64,000 nucleotides of DNA. Source: Aerobium sp039839275. GTDB taxonomy: Bacteria; Pseudomonadota; Alphaproteobacteria; Rhizobiales; Rhizobiaceae. Every line of letters begins with the position of its first letter. Position 1 is the stretch's first letter. Positions 34,985 to 44,571 of this stretch are shown piece by piece. The position numbers and the translations under genes are program-made. The notes beneath the pieces were generated by a model. The model was not told the DNA's origin, made no database searches, and worked only from the letters and a program-made list of their open reading frames with translations. The stretch covers positions 248,001 through 312,000 of the forward strand of contig NZ_JBDOQP010000003.1 of the NCBI RefSeq assembly GCF_039839275.1, written 5' to 3'.

Positions 34985-37900
34985 TTACGACCCGCGATCA
35001 ACCACTACAGAAATAATCGCTTCCGATAGATCCGGACCGACACGCTGGAAGCCAAGAAGCCGCGCCACTGCACGTGTCATCTCCTCAGGCAGCATCATGC
35101 CACTTTCAGCCTGAATCTTCTTCGCGGCCGCCTCGATCTCGATCGGCGGCAGATACTCGGCTTTCAAAACCGAACCTGTCTCCGCCCGTCGGTCCCTCAC
35201 CGGAGGCGCTGCGACCTGATCAGCTGTTGCAAGAAAGGCGCCGAGCTGCAGCAGATTGGCATCCCGCTGCCGCGCAACCCGCACAGCGCGCATCGTTGCT
35301 TCTACGATGCGGTTGCCAGTGCGCACCTTACCGAAGGCGGCAGAAATGCGACGAGCGACCTCATCAGCGTGTATCGGACCTTCCACCGAAACGATTTCAG
35401 CAACGAGATCGGCGAGATGCTCCATCGGCGCCTCATGTGGTTCTTCCATCCTTGAAGACGCAATATCGGCTCTTTGGTAGGCGGGAGCTGACAGCTGAAG
35501 ATGATCCACATCGAACTGTTCCGGCGCCGCAGATTCAAGCTCGGCAACTACGGAATGTCCGTGCCCCCTTGAGCCCCGAAGTTCGATCCCATCGGACGCA
35601 GCAACCGTTGCTTCACGAAGAATCTTCTCAAGTTTCTTGATTTCGAAGCTCCGTCGGTAGAACCAGTCCGTGCTCCAAATCCTGTGAAAGCGCCAACCTA
35701 GTCCCTCCAGCACATCCTGCCGAAGTCGATCTCGTTCCCGCGCCCATAGTGCAGAGTGGTAAGCAGCACCATCGCATTCTACTGCAATGAGATAGTGCCC
35801 TGGTCGGTCTGGATGACGCACCCCGATGTCAATTCGGAAACCAGCCGTTCCAACTTGCGGATCGGCTTCGTAGCCAAACCTCCGAATGACCTCCAAAACA
35901 TCCTCTTCAAATGGACTGTCTGATGCTAGACCCGTCGGCACTCGCTCTTCGATGATTCCTGTCCGAGCAAAATCCAAGAAACGTTTAAGCACCCTTGGTC
36001 CGTCTCGAGACGAGCGTGTCGCGTTAATGTCTCCTGGATCAAATGAGGCGAATACCTCACACCGCACACGAGCCCTTGAAAATAGCACATTGAGGCGTCG
36101 CTCGCCGCCCTCACCATTAATTGGCCCGAACGATTGGGAGGCCAAGCGTCCGTTGGGCTGCTGAGGGCCATAGCCTACCGAAATGAGGATCACATCGCGT
36201 TCGTCGCCTTGAACATTCTCAATATTCTTGACGAACACGTCTTCCGCGTAACCTTCCCGCAGGAACGCATCGAGAACCGCATCCTTGCGACGCTCGTGCT
36301 CCAGGACTTCTGTCAACATGCTTGATTGGGACTTGGAGAACGCTACAACGCCAAGTGAAAGCTCCGGATGCGTCCGAGCGTGCTCAGCAACAGCCCTCGC
36401 GACATGCTCCGCCTCAATCCTGTTGGTTCCAGCCCTTGCTGCTGCCGCTTTGCCACGCGAGTAGACGCCCGGCACTCGATGGAAACGAAGTCCGAAATTC
36501 GGATCCAACTGCAATGGCGAGGGTGGCAGAACCAGCCGGTCGTCATAGAACTCGGCGTTCGACACGCGTATCAGCGAGGGGTCGCGTGACCGATAGTGCC
36601 ATTCTAGCATCCGTGATCGCAAACCACGCGCTTCACACAGAGATAGTATACTTTCCATATCGGCAGCTGTCGCCCCGACTGGCACCTCATCGTCCTCGTC
36701 TTCAAGATCTTCGCCCTCGTCGATGAGGCGGTCAAAGAACGATGTAGGAGGCAACTGCTTCTGGTCACCGACCACGACGATCTGGCGCGCCCGTGCGACA
36801 ACACCAAGTGCGTCTTCAGGTCGAATTTGCGATGCTTCATCGATCACTAACAAATCGAAAGTTACCGAGCCCGGCGGCAGAAACTGTGCGACGGAGATCG
36901 GACTCATTAGCATTACCGGCTTGATCCGCTGGAGCATGGAACCAGCGTTCTTCATCACCCATCGAATTGGCTTATGTCGGCTTTTTCTTCCGATTTCACC
37001 ACGTATGATAGCCATTTCGCCCATGCTGCCACGCGGGATTTGGGCGTAGTGTTGAGAGAGAATAAGCTTCTGTGCGTCGCTAAGACGTTTTCGTTCGCTT
37101 TCCTGAAACAGTCTAACCAACTCGCTCCGGTCAAGCCCCTCAAGCTGCGCCAGCTCCGGCCTTGATGCGCGGGCGGCGTTCCAACGCGCTTCTGCACACG
37201 CGAAGAAAAATTCCTCTTCTGCTCCCTCTGGCAGGACAGACCCTTCATCTAGTGCCTGGATGAGACGACCGGCACCAATCTCCTGAACCTCGCCGTAGAC
37301 CCGCGCAAGGGTTGCCCACTCGGTATAGCGGTCGGGCGCGTCGCGCATCGACTCCATTGCCCTCAAGAGCTGAGATAGCGATGCGTGTGCCAGTTCACTC
37401 CCGAAGCCTGCAACAGCAATATCGAGCGACAACCTATCTACTACCCTCTGCGCCCCCGATAGCATCTCGTTCCTCAAACCGCGCAGGCTATTGGCAGTTT
37501 CAGAGGGAGCCCTGACGCCATTCAAGACAGCACAGATCTCTGAGGCTGACTCATATCCGGCGCTGCGAACATTCTTCGCCCATTCAACCAGCGCCTGGAG
37601 CCGAGCGAAATCAGTGCGTTCGCCACGCCAGTTTGATCCGAGGACACCGGGCAACCAACCCTCATCGTCGGCAAGTCGCCGGCGCAACTCCTGAACCTCT
37701 ACCAGTTGATCAACAATCGCGAGACGCTCGGAAGGCGACTTCGGAATAGCGATCGACGTCAAAGTCGATAACTCCGAGCACGCCTTTCGATAAGGTCCGA
37801 AGACTCGGGCCCAAAGCGACCTACTGCCCTCTGCGATAGCACCTCTTATTTGCCGTGCGTCACTGGAGAAAGCGACCTGCGTGAAGACGTCTTGGGCGGC

Positions 37901-39688
37901 GTTGTGAGCGGCCGCCCATTCGGCGCCTGCCAATAGAGCCTCTTCCAGTCGCGGCTGCCCGACACAATCAAAAAGCGATGGTGTAAGCTGCTCTGATGCA
38001 AAGTCTGGAGCATTCGCGAAAAGATCAAGAGCGCGCAGCAATCTTTCGATATCCACGATATTTTCCGGGTTGGGTTGTCGAATTACTACCGCGTTTCGCT
38101 CTATCATCTCAAGCAACTGAGATAGACACTTAGTTGCAGCTGCTAGTTCGCCCTCAAGTCTCGATAGATCGGTTGGCTGCAGGTGGTGGTTGCCTGTGCC
38201 CTTAAAGGGATGGGCCTCAATGCAGCCTACCGTCTGCAAAGCCTCGAGGAGTCGGCGAATGGTTTCTCGAGCACGTTGTCTCGCGTTCTTATCAAGTTTT
38301 TCCAAGCCATCGAGGGTGAGTGACGGTGGAGGGACGCCCTTTCCAATCAATCCAATGATTTCTGACATCGCGTCGAACGGCGTGTCTGAGGTGCCGGCGA
38401 TAGGAGAGTGGAGCAAATCCGAAATCTGGTTCAAGCGATCCCGCTTCGCTCGCAAAGCGTCGGCTTCATTTGCAGTGACGACGGCCGAGCCACTAGCCAT
38501 GAGGGTCCGACCAAGTTCCTGTGCCAATGCCTTCTTGTTTGCACTACGTGAGTGAAGTTCAAGGCAGACGTCCCGAAGCCCCGCCCGAACAAGCCGCTGG
38601 TGAACGACTGAGAGAGCCGCCATCTTTTCAGCTACGAACAACACCGTCTTGCCGTCGTGAGCTGCGGCTGCGATCAAATTCGTGATCGTCTGTGACTTTC
38701 CAGTGCCGGGCGGTCCCTGAACAACAAGATTTGCGCCGCGCCTCACCTCCTCAATGACCTTAGTTTGTGATGCGTCTGCGTCGACGACCTGAATGATATC
38801 GGCTGGATCGAGAAACTGATCCAACTTGTCCTCTGGTCCAAACATCGGTTCGTCGGGCTCAAACCCCTCTTTCAGTAGCCCTGATAACAAGGGATTGTCG
38901 GTTAGCTCCCCGTCCGGCCAAGTTGCAGGATCCAGATCTCGATGCATTAGCAGCTTCGCAAACGAGAAGAAGCCTAACTGAATGCCGTTCCCATCGATTG
39001 ACCACCCGGGTTGTCCCGACACTGCTTCGACAACGTCGGAAAAATATTCTGAGGGGCACCACTCTTCTGCGTCCTCGACTTCGGGAAGCAAAATCCCAAA
39101 GTCTTGACGCAGCCTCTCCTGAAGCGGCAAGTTTGTCGTTATTTCGTCGTCGCGTGATCGGACGTCAAAAGTTGAGGTGCGGTCATTGCGCACCAGCTCG
39201 ACCGGCAAAAGGACTAGGGGCGCTTCACGCCAGATTTCTGAACTGCTACTTTCCCGCCATTTCAAGAATCCGAGTGCGAGATAAAGTATATTGAGGCCCT
39301 GCTCTTCTTCAGCTGTTTTAGCATCATGGGCTAACCGCAATAGCCGGCGTGTCTGCGCCTCTGGCCCGAGAGGCGTCTCTAGAAGCAGATCGGTTAAGCG
39401 GTCACTTCCTGGTGGATCCGCAAGCGCCACAACATCACCGTCATAGAGAACAACGGTCTCCTCATCCTGATGGCGGTCCTTGCCCATCGCCTTAAACCGC
39501 ATCCTCTTTGACTGAATACGCAGAAGGTCGAAAACTGCATCCGAGTCTTCATTCACGATGTTGAGGCAATTCGCTCTTTGATTTGCGCGGTTTACATGAA
39601 CAAGTCTGTTTCTAGTGCCAGTCTCGAGAAGCTTGAGACGAGCACTTTCTAAGACTCGAACTGACAATCTTTCGGCACGATCAAGCAT
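34985..39688 (-). CDS. Large SF1 helicase with DUF4011 and MTES_1575-type nuclease domains
   Basis: A 1567-residue protein. A DUF4011-like N-terminal part (residues about 8-290) precedes Walker A GPPGTGKSQ (about 324-332), a long helical insertion, Walker B VIDEAS with GDQKQLPPT (about 944-975), and helicase motifs VVAFSKSQ and NVLFSRAR. A REase_MTES_1575-like nuclease follows (RIDIGVRH and IAVECDGAAYH, about 1281-1308). The end (DLVAEIVSVEGPIHADE onward) is DUF3320-like. This architecture resembles anti-phage helicase-nucleases such as Hhe. It stands alone and is probably a single-gene defence system; the activity is inferred. Confidence 0.85.
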   Translation of the reverse strand: MLDRAERLSVRVLESARLKLLETGTRNRLVHVNRANQRANCLNIVNEDSDAVFDLLRIQSKRMRFKAMGKDRHQDEETVVLYDGDVVALADPPGSDRLTDLLLETPLGPEAQTRRLLRLAHDAKTAEEEQGLNILYLALGFLKWRESSSSEIWREAPLVLLPVELVRNDRTSTFDVRSRDDEITTNLPLQERLRQDFGILLPEVEDAEEWCPSEYFSDVVEAVSGQPGWSIDGNGIQLGFFSFAKLLMHRDLDPATWPDGELTDNPLLSGLLKEGFEPDEPMFGPEDKLDQFLDPADIIQVVDADASQTKVIEEVRRGANLVVQGPPGTGKSQTITNLIAAAAHDGKTVLFVAEKMAALSVVHQRLVRAGLRDVCLELHSRSANKKALAQELGRTLMASGSAVVTANEADALRAKRDRLNQISDLLHSPIAGTSDTPFDAMSEIIGLIGKGVPPPSLTLDGLEKLDKNARQRARETIRRLLEALQTVGCIEAHPFKGTGNHHLQPTDLSRLEGELAAATKCLSQLLEMIERNAVVIRQPNPENIVDIERLLRALDLFANAPDFASEQLTPSLFDCVGQPRLEEALLAGAEWAAAHNAAQDVFTQVAFSSDARQIRGAIAEGSRSLWARVFGPYRKACSELSTLTSIAIPKSPSERLAIVDQLVEVQELRRRLADDEGWLPGVLGSNWRGERTDFARLQALVEWAKNVRSAGYESASEICAVLNGVRAPSETANSLRGLRNEMLSGAQRVVDRLSLDIAVAGFGSELAHASLSQLLRAMESMRDAPDRYTEWATLARVYGEVQEIGAGRLIQALDEGSVLPEGAEEEFFFACAEARWNAARASRPELAQLEGLDRSELVRLFQESERKRLSDAQKLILSQHYAQIPRGSMGEMAIIRGEIGRKSRHKPIRWVMKNAGSMLQRIKPVMLMSPISVAQFLPPGSVTFDLLVIDEASQIRPEDALGVVARARQIVVVGDQKQLPPTSFFDRLIDEGEDLEDEDDEVPVGATAADMESILSLCEARGLRSRMLEWHYRSRDPSLIRVSNAEFYDDRLVLPPSPLQLDPNFGLRFHRVPGVYSRGKAAAARAGTNRIEAEHVARAVAEHARTHPELSLGVVAFSKSQSSMLTEVLEHERRKDAVLDAFLREGYAEDVFVKNIENVQGDERDVILISVGYGPQQPNGRLASQSFGPINGEGGERRLNVLFSRARVRCEVFASFDPGDINATRSSRDGPRVLKRFLDFARTGIIEERVPTGLASDSPFEEDVLEVIRRFGYEADPQVGTAGFRIDIGVRHPDRPGHYLIAVECDGAAYHSALWARERDRLRQDVLEGLGWRFHRIWSTDWFYRRSFEIKKLEKILREATVAASDGIELRGSRGHGHSVVAELESAAPEQFDVDHLQLSAPAYQRADIASSRMEEPHEAPMEHLADLVAEIVSVEGPIHADEVARRISAAFGKVRTGNRIVEATMRAVRVARQRDANLLQLGAFLATADQVAAPPVRDRRAETGSVLKAEYLPPIEIEAAAKKIQAESGMMLPEEMTRAVARLLGFQRVGPDLSEAIISVVVDRGS

Positions 39689-39757
39689 TGTTCTTCATCC
39701 CCCCTCGCATGAAGCATTTCTCACGCTCGCACGCACATATTGTCAATACAAGCAGCC

Positions 39758-40171
39758 TCAATTCCTCGCCTTGCGCCACCCGGCGTGTCGCGCCTCGAGC
39801 TCGCTGCAGAACCAGCGCTCGCCATAGGCCAGTGTTATGATCGTTCGGCTGTAGTAGGGCTGCCCAGGCACATGATAGATGCGCTCGCCGGTGGTGTAGC
39901 TGAAATTGCCCTTGATCATGCAGCCGGATCCGGGAACGAGAGGTTTCAGAGCGCTCCAGGACAACTCGTCGGCTGTATATCCAATGCCGACTGCACTGAC
40001 GAGCATCGCGGCGACAAGGAGTGCTGGAACGGATGGTCCACCGAACCGCCTTGGCCATATGTCCTCAGCGAGCACCTTGAGCTTCACAGGATCACCATGC
40101 TTCAGCCGGCGCCAAGGCGAAACGTTGCGACGCACACCTCGCCAGTTCGCTCGATACTCGCTCTTGCCCAT
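39758..40171 (-). CDS. Membrane-anchored sunset-domain-like protein
   Basis: A 137-residue protein with one membrane helix (about residues 49-66: PALLVAAMLVSAVGIGY) and a C-terminal domain with CMIKGNFSYTTGERIYHVPGQ, YYSRT and GERWFCSELEARHAGWRKA. This is the small two-cysteine domain often attached to thermonuclease-like or surface proteins. Its role is not known; the cysteines and tryptophan may bind a ligand. Between the helicase gene and a 730-bp non-coding stretch. Confidence 0.65.
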   Translation of the reverse strand: MGKSEYRANWRGVRRNVSPWRRLKHGDPVKLKVLAEDIWPRRFGGPSVPALLVAAMLVSAVGIGYTADELSWSALKPLVPGSGCMIKGNFSYTTGERIYHVPGQPYYSRTIITLAYGERWFCSELEARHAGWRKARN

Positions 40172-40901
40172 GGCGAAGTATTATCCGTGACCCGGAAAGA
40201 TCCGGTTTCCGGAAATGCTAAAATGCTTGATTGCGTCGATGGAGATAGCTGGCCAAAGGAGAGGTGGCTCTGTGAGCACCGAACTGCCGCGACAAATACA
40301 AAGGCGCCAACCAGGCAGCAATATCGAACTATCTGACTATCTTCTTCCACATCAATCCCATGCCGGACCCTATGTCGTCCAAGGGATGCTGGGCGAATAC
40401 AGCGACACGCCTGTCGAAATTGACATGTTTCCCTCGAGAGTAAATTTCGTGAGCGGCTCGTTCTCGACAACATGGTGACAACCAAAACGCCGGCGGTTCT
40501 CGGATCCAAGGACACGAAGATCTCAATTTGGTTGTCATCGGGAACGCACCGACCGGCCGCTGGGAAGGTTAGGAGGTTAGGGTTCACCCCGATCTCTGGG
40601 GACCCGAGGTATCCGGATGGCAATGCGCGGGATTGTCTAGGACTTCGACATTCGACACCGAAGAGCTCGAGAACGGCGATGGAGGCTTCTTTACCAGGGC
40701 TTCGTTAGTCCTCCTCCGTGACGCGGCGGTGCACGTTCCGCCCCAATCGCTGGAGCGCATCGTGGTGCGGTTCTTGTGGGGTCCACCGGGCGCTTGCTTC
40801 CCCTTGGTTCCTGGCCCGGCCGGGCGCTTGTTTCCCCTTGGTTCCTGGCCCGGCCGGGCCGTGGCGATCTCGTTTTCCGGGCGCGCACTACCAGTTCGGA
40901 T
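40172..40901. other. Long non-coding region with a 34-bp tandem duplication
   Basis: About 730 bp without a convincing gene: short frames on both strands lack recognisable domains, and codon patterns are mixed. Two 34-bp copies lie at 40787-40820 and 40821-40854, differing at one base (C/T at the eleventh position), GC-rich with CCCGGCCGGG at their join. The region could be decayed DNA or carry an untranslated RNA; I see nothing further. Confidence 0.5.
40787..40854. repeat. Two-copy 34-bp tandem repeat
   Basis: Adjacent copies share CGGGCGCTTG, then C or T, then TTCCCCTTGGTTCCTGG. The unit length is not a multiple of three, so it would shift any reading frame across it, which argues against a protein here. 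Confidence 0.9.
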
Positions 40902-41627
40902 CTAGCGCTTCCGACGGGACAGACGCAGACGAACCTCGCCATTGACCGTTCGCTCGATGACGACGCGTGGCTGCACAGCACAAAGATCAACCAGCACGCG
41001 GAACCCATAGCTGCGAGGATCAAAGTGCCGATCCTCCTGGAGAAGCTGCCGTTGCAGTTCCTCAAGCAGAATCCACCCATCATTCTCTGCGTGTTCATGG
41101 ATGCATCGCTTCACGATTGGTGCAAAGTCTTGCACTCGCAACGGTGGCTTGGATTTTGACCCCGGCGTGTTTGCGGGGTTCTTCTTCAGAAGGCTGTCCA
41201 CATAGATGAAGCGTGTCGAGAGCTCTCGGAGGCGGTCAGGCGTGTGTCGCTGTCCGACCAGATAGACCGGGAGAGCTTCTGCGTCGAACCTGGCCATTAA
41301 AGGCATGAAATCGGTGTCGCTCGAAACGAGCAACAGTCCATCGATTTCTCGGCGGTAGAGTAGATCCATTGCGCGAACCGCCATAGCTACATCGACACCG
41401 TTCCTGTTGCTGGCAAGCCGATCGAGCTGCACCTTCTGGATACCGTGCTTGCTACAGGCTTTCGACCACGCCTCCGACTGCGTGAGCTTGAAGTCGGCAT
41501 AGGCCTCCTTGACGATGGCGGCGCCAAGAGCCGTCACCTCGTCCATGACCCCGTCAGCACATCCCGGAGGCACGTTGTCACAATCGATAAGGAGAGCCAG
41601 GCGCCGCACGCAGCTTGGACTATTCAC
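40902..41627 (-). CDS. NYN-domain putative RNase with C-terminal LOTUS/OST-HTH domain
   Basis: A 241-residue protein. The NYN (PIN-like) domain has acidic residues in LLIDCDN (Asp15, Asp17), VDVAMA (Asp79) and SSDTDF (Asp104, Asp106). An OST-HTH/LOTUS-like domain fills residues about 164-236, with FDPRSYGFRVLVDLC. Such pairs bind RNA through LOTUS and may cut it with NYN. GTG 41627 is chosen because AGGAGAG lies 5-6 bp upstream, even though the frame is open to 41747. It overlaps the preceding small gene by 8 bp and ends the operon. Confidence 0.85.
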   Translation of the reverse strand: MNSPSCVRRLALLIDCDNVPPGCADGVMDEVTALGAAIVKEAYADFKLTQSEAWSKACSKHGIQKVQLDRLASNRNGVDVAMAVRAMDLLYRREIDGLLLVSSDTDFMPLMARFDAEALPVYLVGQRHTPDRLRELSTRFIYVDSLLKKNPANTPGSKSKPPLRVQDFAPIVKRCIHEHAENDGWILLEELQRQLLQEDRHFDPRSYGFRVLVDLCAVQPRVVIERTVNGEVRLRLSRRKR

Positions 41628-41844
41628 GTAGCTCTCCTGCGGGGGCGGTGCCGAGGTCCTGGATGTCGAGAGCTGTGCCGGGCGAGTGTCGGAACAGCTG
41701 CCGCAGTGCCTGTGTGCGAGCGAGCGTCGGCCGTGGATCGTTGCCATTGGAAGCGCACCGGATGACGTCGACCCAGTAGCGCTCGTGCTCTGTGAGACTC
41801 ACCTGTCGCGGATGGCGTGCGTGTTTCATGCCACTGCTCTTCAC
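41620..41844 (-). CDS. Small protein repeating the tail domain of the adjacent HTH protein
   Basis: A 74-residue protein. Residues 24-51 align without gaps to residues 105-132 of the HTH protein encoded next door: 13 of 28 are identical (W, D, IR, AS, DP, TL, A, R, F). GTG 41844 overlaps the HTH stop as GTGA, and its own stop lies 8 bp into the NYN gene start, so three genes are translationally coupled. No other domain recognised. Probably binds the same partner as the HTH tail. Confidence 0.65.
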   Translation of the reverse strand: MKSSGMKHARHPRQVSLTEHERYWVDVIRCASNGNDPRPTLARTQALRQLFRHSPGTALDIQDLGTAPAGELRE

Positions 41845-42245
41845 TTGCCGAAAATCCCTCTGATGGCTGCCCTTCCTCTCAAGGTGAGGCTCGGATCACT
41901 GTTGTCGGATGCAGCTCGGATCTCATCGATCCACGCGACTTCGTTGCGCGTGACGACGGCGCCGAAGATCTCCCGGACAGCGACTTCAACTGTATCGCCA
42001 CCGCCCTGCTCCAGCGCGAGCTGAAATAGACGGCGCGCATCGCAGTCTAGTGCCTTGGCGAGACCCGGCACGCGATCGAGTGGCAGCTTGGCGGCTCCGG
42101 TCTTGATCATGGTGAGCATGTTCGTGCTGACGAAACCCGCCTCGACAGCGATGTCAGCCTGGCTCTTCTGTGGCCGCAGCTCGAGAATGCGCTTCTCGAG
42201 AAAGCGCGTGAGCCTGGTGTCCTCATAACGATGCCGTCTGCTCAT
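41841..42245 (-). CDS. XRE-type helix-turn-helix protein with C-terminal tail motif
   Basis: A 134-residue protein with a Cro/C1-type HTH (KSQADIAVEAGFVSTNMLTM, residues about 27-64) and a tail (105-132) repeated in the next gene. AGGAGATATA precedes ATG 42245. It is the first gene of the operon and probably its repressor, binding upstream DNA. In toxin-antitoxin terms it and the small protein would be antitoxin-like partners of the NYN RNase, which is inference from layout only. Confidence 0.8.
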   Translation of the reverse strand: MSRRHRYEDTRLTRFLEKRILELRPQKSQADIAVEAGFVSTNMLTMIKTGAAKLPLDRVPGLAKALDCDARRLFQLALEQGGGDTVEVAVREIFGAVVTRNEVAWIDEIRAASDNSDPSLTLRGRAAIRGIFGK

Positions 42246-42708
42246 TATATCTCCTGTCGCAATCAATCGAACTACTGACGATATAGCGAGAGGAGTGAGG
42301 GGTGCTGTGAGACGGATACGGACAAATGCGTTCTGCCAGCTCGTGACGTGTTTCCTGTATGTAAGTCGTGCGAAAAGTAGATCGCTCCCATTTCGAGCTC
42401 GGGCGAATTGTGTATTCTGTGCCGCGATGTTTCCTGCCGCGCCTTGAGACTCATCTTCAAGAACCGCGACGCATCCTGGCCTTCTGATCTCATCACGCCC
42501 CAATTCAACACATGGAGATCTCGGCGAGGTGCTCATAGGCGGCTGCACAAGAGATGCTTACTCGCTAGTGAACACTCGTCCCCGGTGCGTTCATCATGTT
42601 GTGCAACACTGCCCCACGGGCGTTGATCTTAACGCAAATTAAGGCGGTTGGATTGAACATAGAATGGCAAAGTGCAACATCCAGAGGAGAAGTGCGCTGG
42701 AGGTTTTT
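42246..42708. promoter_or_regulatory. Divergent promoter region of the NYN operon and the YARHG gene
   Basis: 463 bp between divergent genes. It has no convincing coding frame. It should hold the promoters of both and the likely operator of the XRE-type protein, but I could not fix a palindrome. Confidence 0.45.
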
Positions 42709-44097
42709 ATGAGAATCGCTCGTTGGATACTTGTTGGATCCTGCATGATGGCTTGCACTGCGTCGGCTGACACTCATTGCGTCGAAAATCCTCGATGCGA
42801 TTTTCACTTTCCGCAGTCCTCGACGATGAGCTTGGATCCCTCTTTGTTACGAGGACTATCACGAGACACGCTTTGGGAAGCGCGAAACGAGATCCTCGCC
42901 CGGCACGGTTACGCATTCACTACGCCCCGCGCACGCGGCTATTTTTCGGCGAAGAACTATTGGTTTCCAAGGACAAAGAACGTCCGGCTCTCCGCGGTGG
43001 AGAAAGCAAACGTCGATTTGATTCGGTCTTTCGAGGCAGCTCCAGGTCCATCGCTTACATCCGCCGAGTCCACGCATCAGGTGGAAGTCGTGAGGCTTGA
43101 TCCCGAAGGCGATGGGTTTCTCGCTGTCCGGACCGGGCCATCTGCATCTTTTCCCGAGGTCGGACGCCTACTGCAAGGCGACCGCGCTACAGTCCTGGCA
43201 GTATCTGGTGACTGGCGGCGCGTGGGCTATTGGGGAGGCGAAGGCTGGTCTCATTCCTATTGGTTGGCTCCAATTGCTGTCTCGGCATCTGTGAAACGCA
43301 GCGACAATCCATCGCCGAACGACGAAGAGCTCACATCCCTTCGAAGAGACATAGCCGCGATGACGGCTCAAATATCTGAACTGACCGAGATAATTGAGAA
43401 GAACCCGTCCAACGCCACCACGGTGTCCGCGGCTGACGTCGATGGCGATGGAGCCGCTGTTAGAGTTGCTGAATTACAAGAGCGACGGGACGAGGCGAAC
43501 GCGATCCTACGCCGTTACGCCACCCCCGTTCGTCCGGAAGACGCTGGGTCGGATCCGAACGCACGTCAGGCGTCGGAAGACTTTCAGAAAGTGCCCTACT
43601 TCATCCCGGGAACGAGCACCGTGGGAGAAGTATGGATAGAGCCGACGGTTTCCGATGAAGGTGAGCTTCGCTTTTCGTGGAACTTCGTCGACCCAGCCGC
43701 GGAATATCAAAAGATTGAACTTGCCATCCCGATGGTGCCAGAGGAATTAGAGCAGCTATCATCCGCTCTCCAGCAGGTGGTGAACTGGTCGGAGACGGCA
43801 CGCAAGAACAGGGTCCGTCGTGCTTTTGAGAAGGAAGCGGCCTGCTTTCCGGCAATCGGCTGCGATGACGTGCAGGGTCCTGGCACAGCTACAAGGCTAA
43901 TGTTCCGGATCGGGCTCGACGGCTCCACGTCGACCGTCGTGAAGCGCACCCAAGGGCCGCTGGACCGCTTCTATGCGTTCTCGATGGAAAGCACGGAGGT
44001 TATGGCAACCTACTTCCATCGTGTCTTGACAGAAAGCAGTCGAGAGTATCGGGCGGCTACTGCTACTGACGACGATCTTGACGCGCTGTTTGAATAA
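42709..44097 (+). CDS. Exported YARHG plus SH3-like protein
   Basis: A 462-residue secreted protein: signal peptide MRIARWILVGSCMMACTASA, then a YARHG domain (residues about 43-92: ARNEILARHGYAFTTPRARGYF), a bacterial SH3-like domain (about 112-168: FLAVRTGPSASFPEVGRL), a coiled-coil region (about 200-255) and an unmatched C-terminal domain. GGAGG ends 6 bp before ATG 42709; an earlier ATG 42664 would bury the signal peptide. Probably periplasmic and cell-wall associated. Its link to the divergent NYN operon is positional only. Confidence 0.75.
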   Translation: MRIARWILVGSCMMACTASADTHCVENPRCDFHFPQSSTMSLDPSLLRGLSRDTLWEARNEILARHGYAFTTPRARGYFSAKNYWFPRTKNVRLSAVEKANVDLIRSFEAAPGPSLTSAESTHQVEVVRLDPEGDGFLAVRTGPSASFPEVGRLLQGDRATVLAVSGDWRRVGYWGGEGWSHSYWLAPIAVSASVKRSDNPSPNDEELTSLRRDIAAMTAQISELTEIIEKNPSNATTVSAADVDGDGAAVRVAELQERRDEANAILRRYATPVRPEDAGSDPNARQASEDFQKVPYFIPGTSTVGEVWIEPTVSDEGELRFSWNFVDPAAEYQKIELAIPMVPEELEQLSSALQQVVNWSETARKNRVRRAFEKEAACFPAIGCDDVQGPGTATRLMFRIGLDGSTSTVVKRTQGPLDRFYAFSMESTEVMATYFHRVLTESSREYRAATATDDDLDALFE

Positions 44098-44414
44098 GAC
44101 GGAAGTTTGAATTTTCGCGGCAAACTGTTCCCGAAGCAATTCACTCAGGACACGCGCGGGCAAATTGCACGGCAGCTAAACAGCCTACGGGACGATCCAT
44201 CTAGCTCATGCGCAGGAACGAAAACTCAAACTACCTCAGCACGAGCACATCACCAAGAAAATCGAGGACGCCGGCGCCGGGGCTGTATCGACAACACATT
44301 CGCCGACGACACCACTGCGGCAAGGCGGCCAACGAGCGATTACTGAAGATGAGGGTGCAGAAATCATGAATGACTCCTTGCATGGCCTGAGGGGCGCGTC
44401 TTGGTGGCCATGCC
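44098..44414. other. Intergenic region
   Basis: About 317 bp; short frames of arginine-rich composition look like antisense or chance reading. Nothing recognised. Confidence 0.4.
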
Positions 44415-44567
44415 GTGGTGTGCTGCTACGCGGTCGGGGCGGCTGCGGTGATCATTCTTGTGCTTGCAGGAGCGGAAGCCTCCTGGGCGACGGCTCTCTC
44501 GACGCTCGTCATCTTCGCTTCCTGCGTGACGGCACTGGTCGACCTTCATCGTTACGACGAGGGTTGA
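44415..44567 (+). CDS. Possible small two-helix membrane protein
   Basis: From GTG 44415 the frame gives about 50 residues with two hydrophobic segments (VCCYAVGAAAVIILVLA and ALSTLVIFASCVTALVDL) and a polar end HRYDEG. There is no clear ribosome site and no ATG. It lies 4 bp before the next small gene, whose SD (GAGGG) falls inside its end. A decayed gene is equally possible. Confidence 0.35.
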   Translation: MVCCYAVGAAAVIILVLAGAEASWATALSTLVIFASCVTALVDLHRYDEG

Positions 44568-44571
44568 AGCC

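Noticed and set aside
40472..40945. Small plus-strand frames over the tandem repeat
   Set aside because: The 34-bp repeat shifts frame, no homology or ribosome site is visible, and composition is Pro/Arg/Gly-rich.
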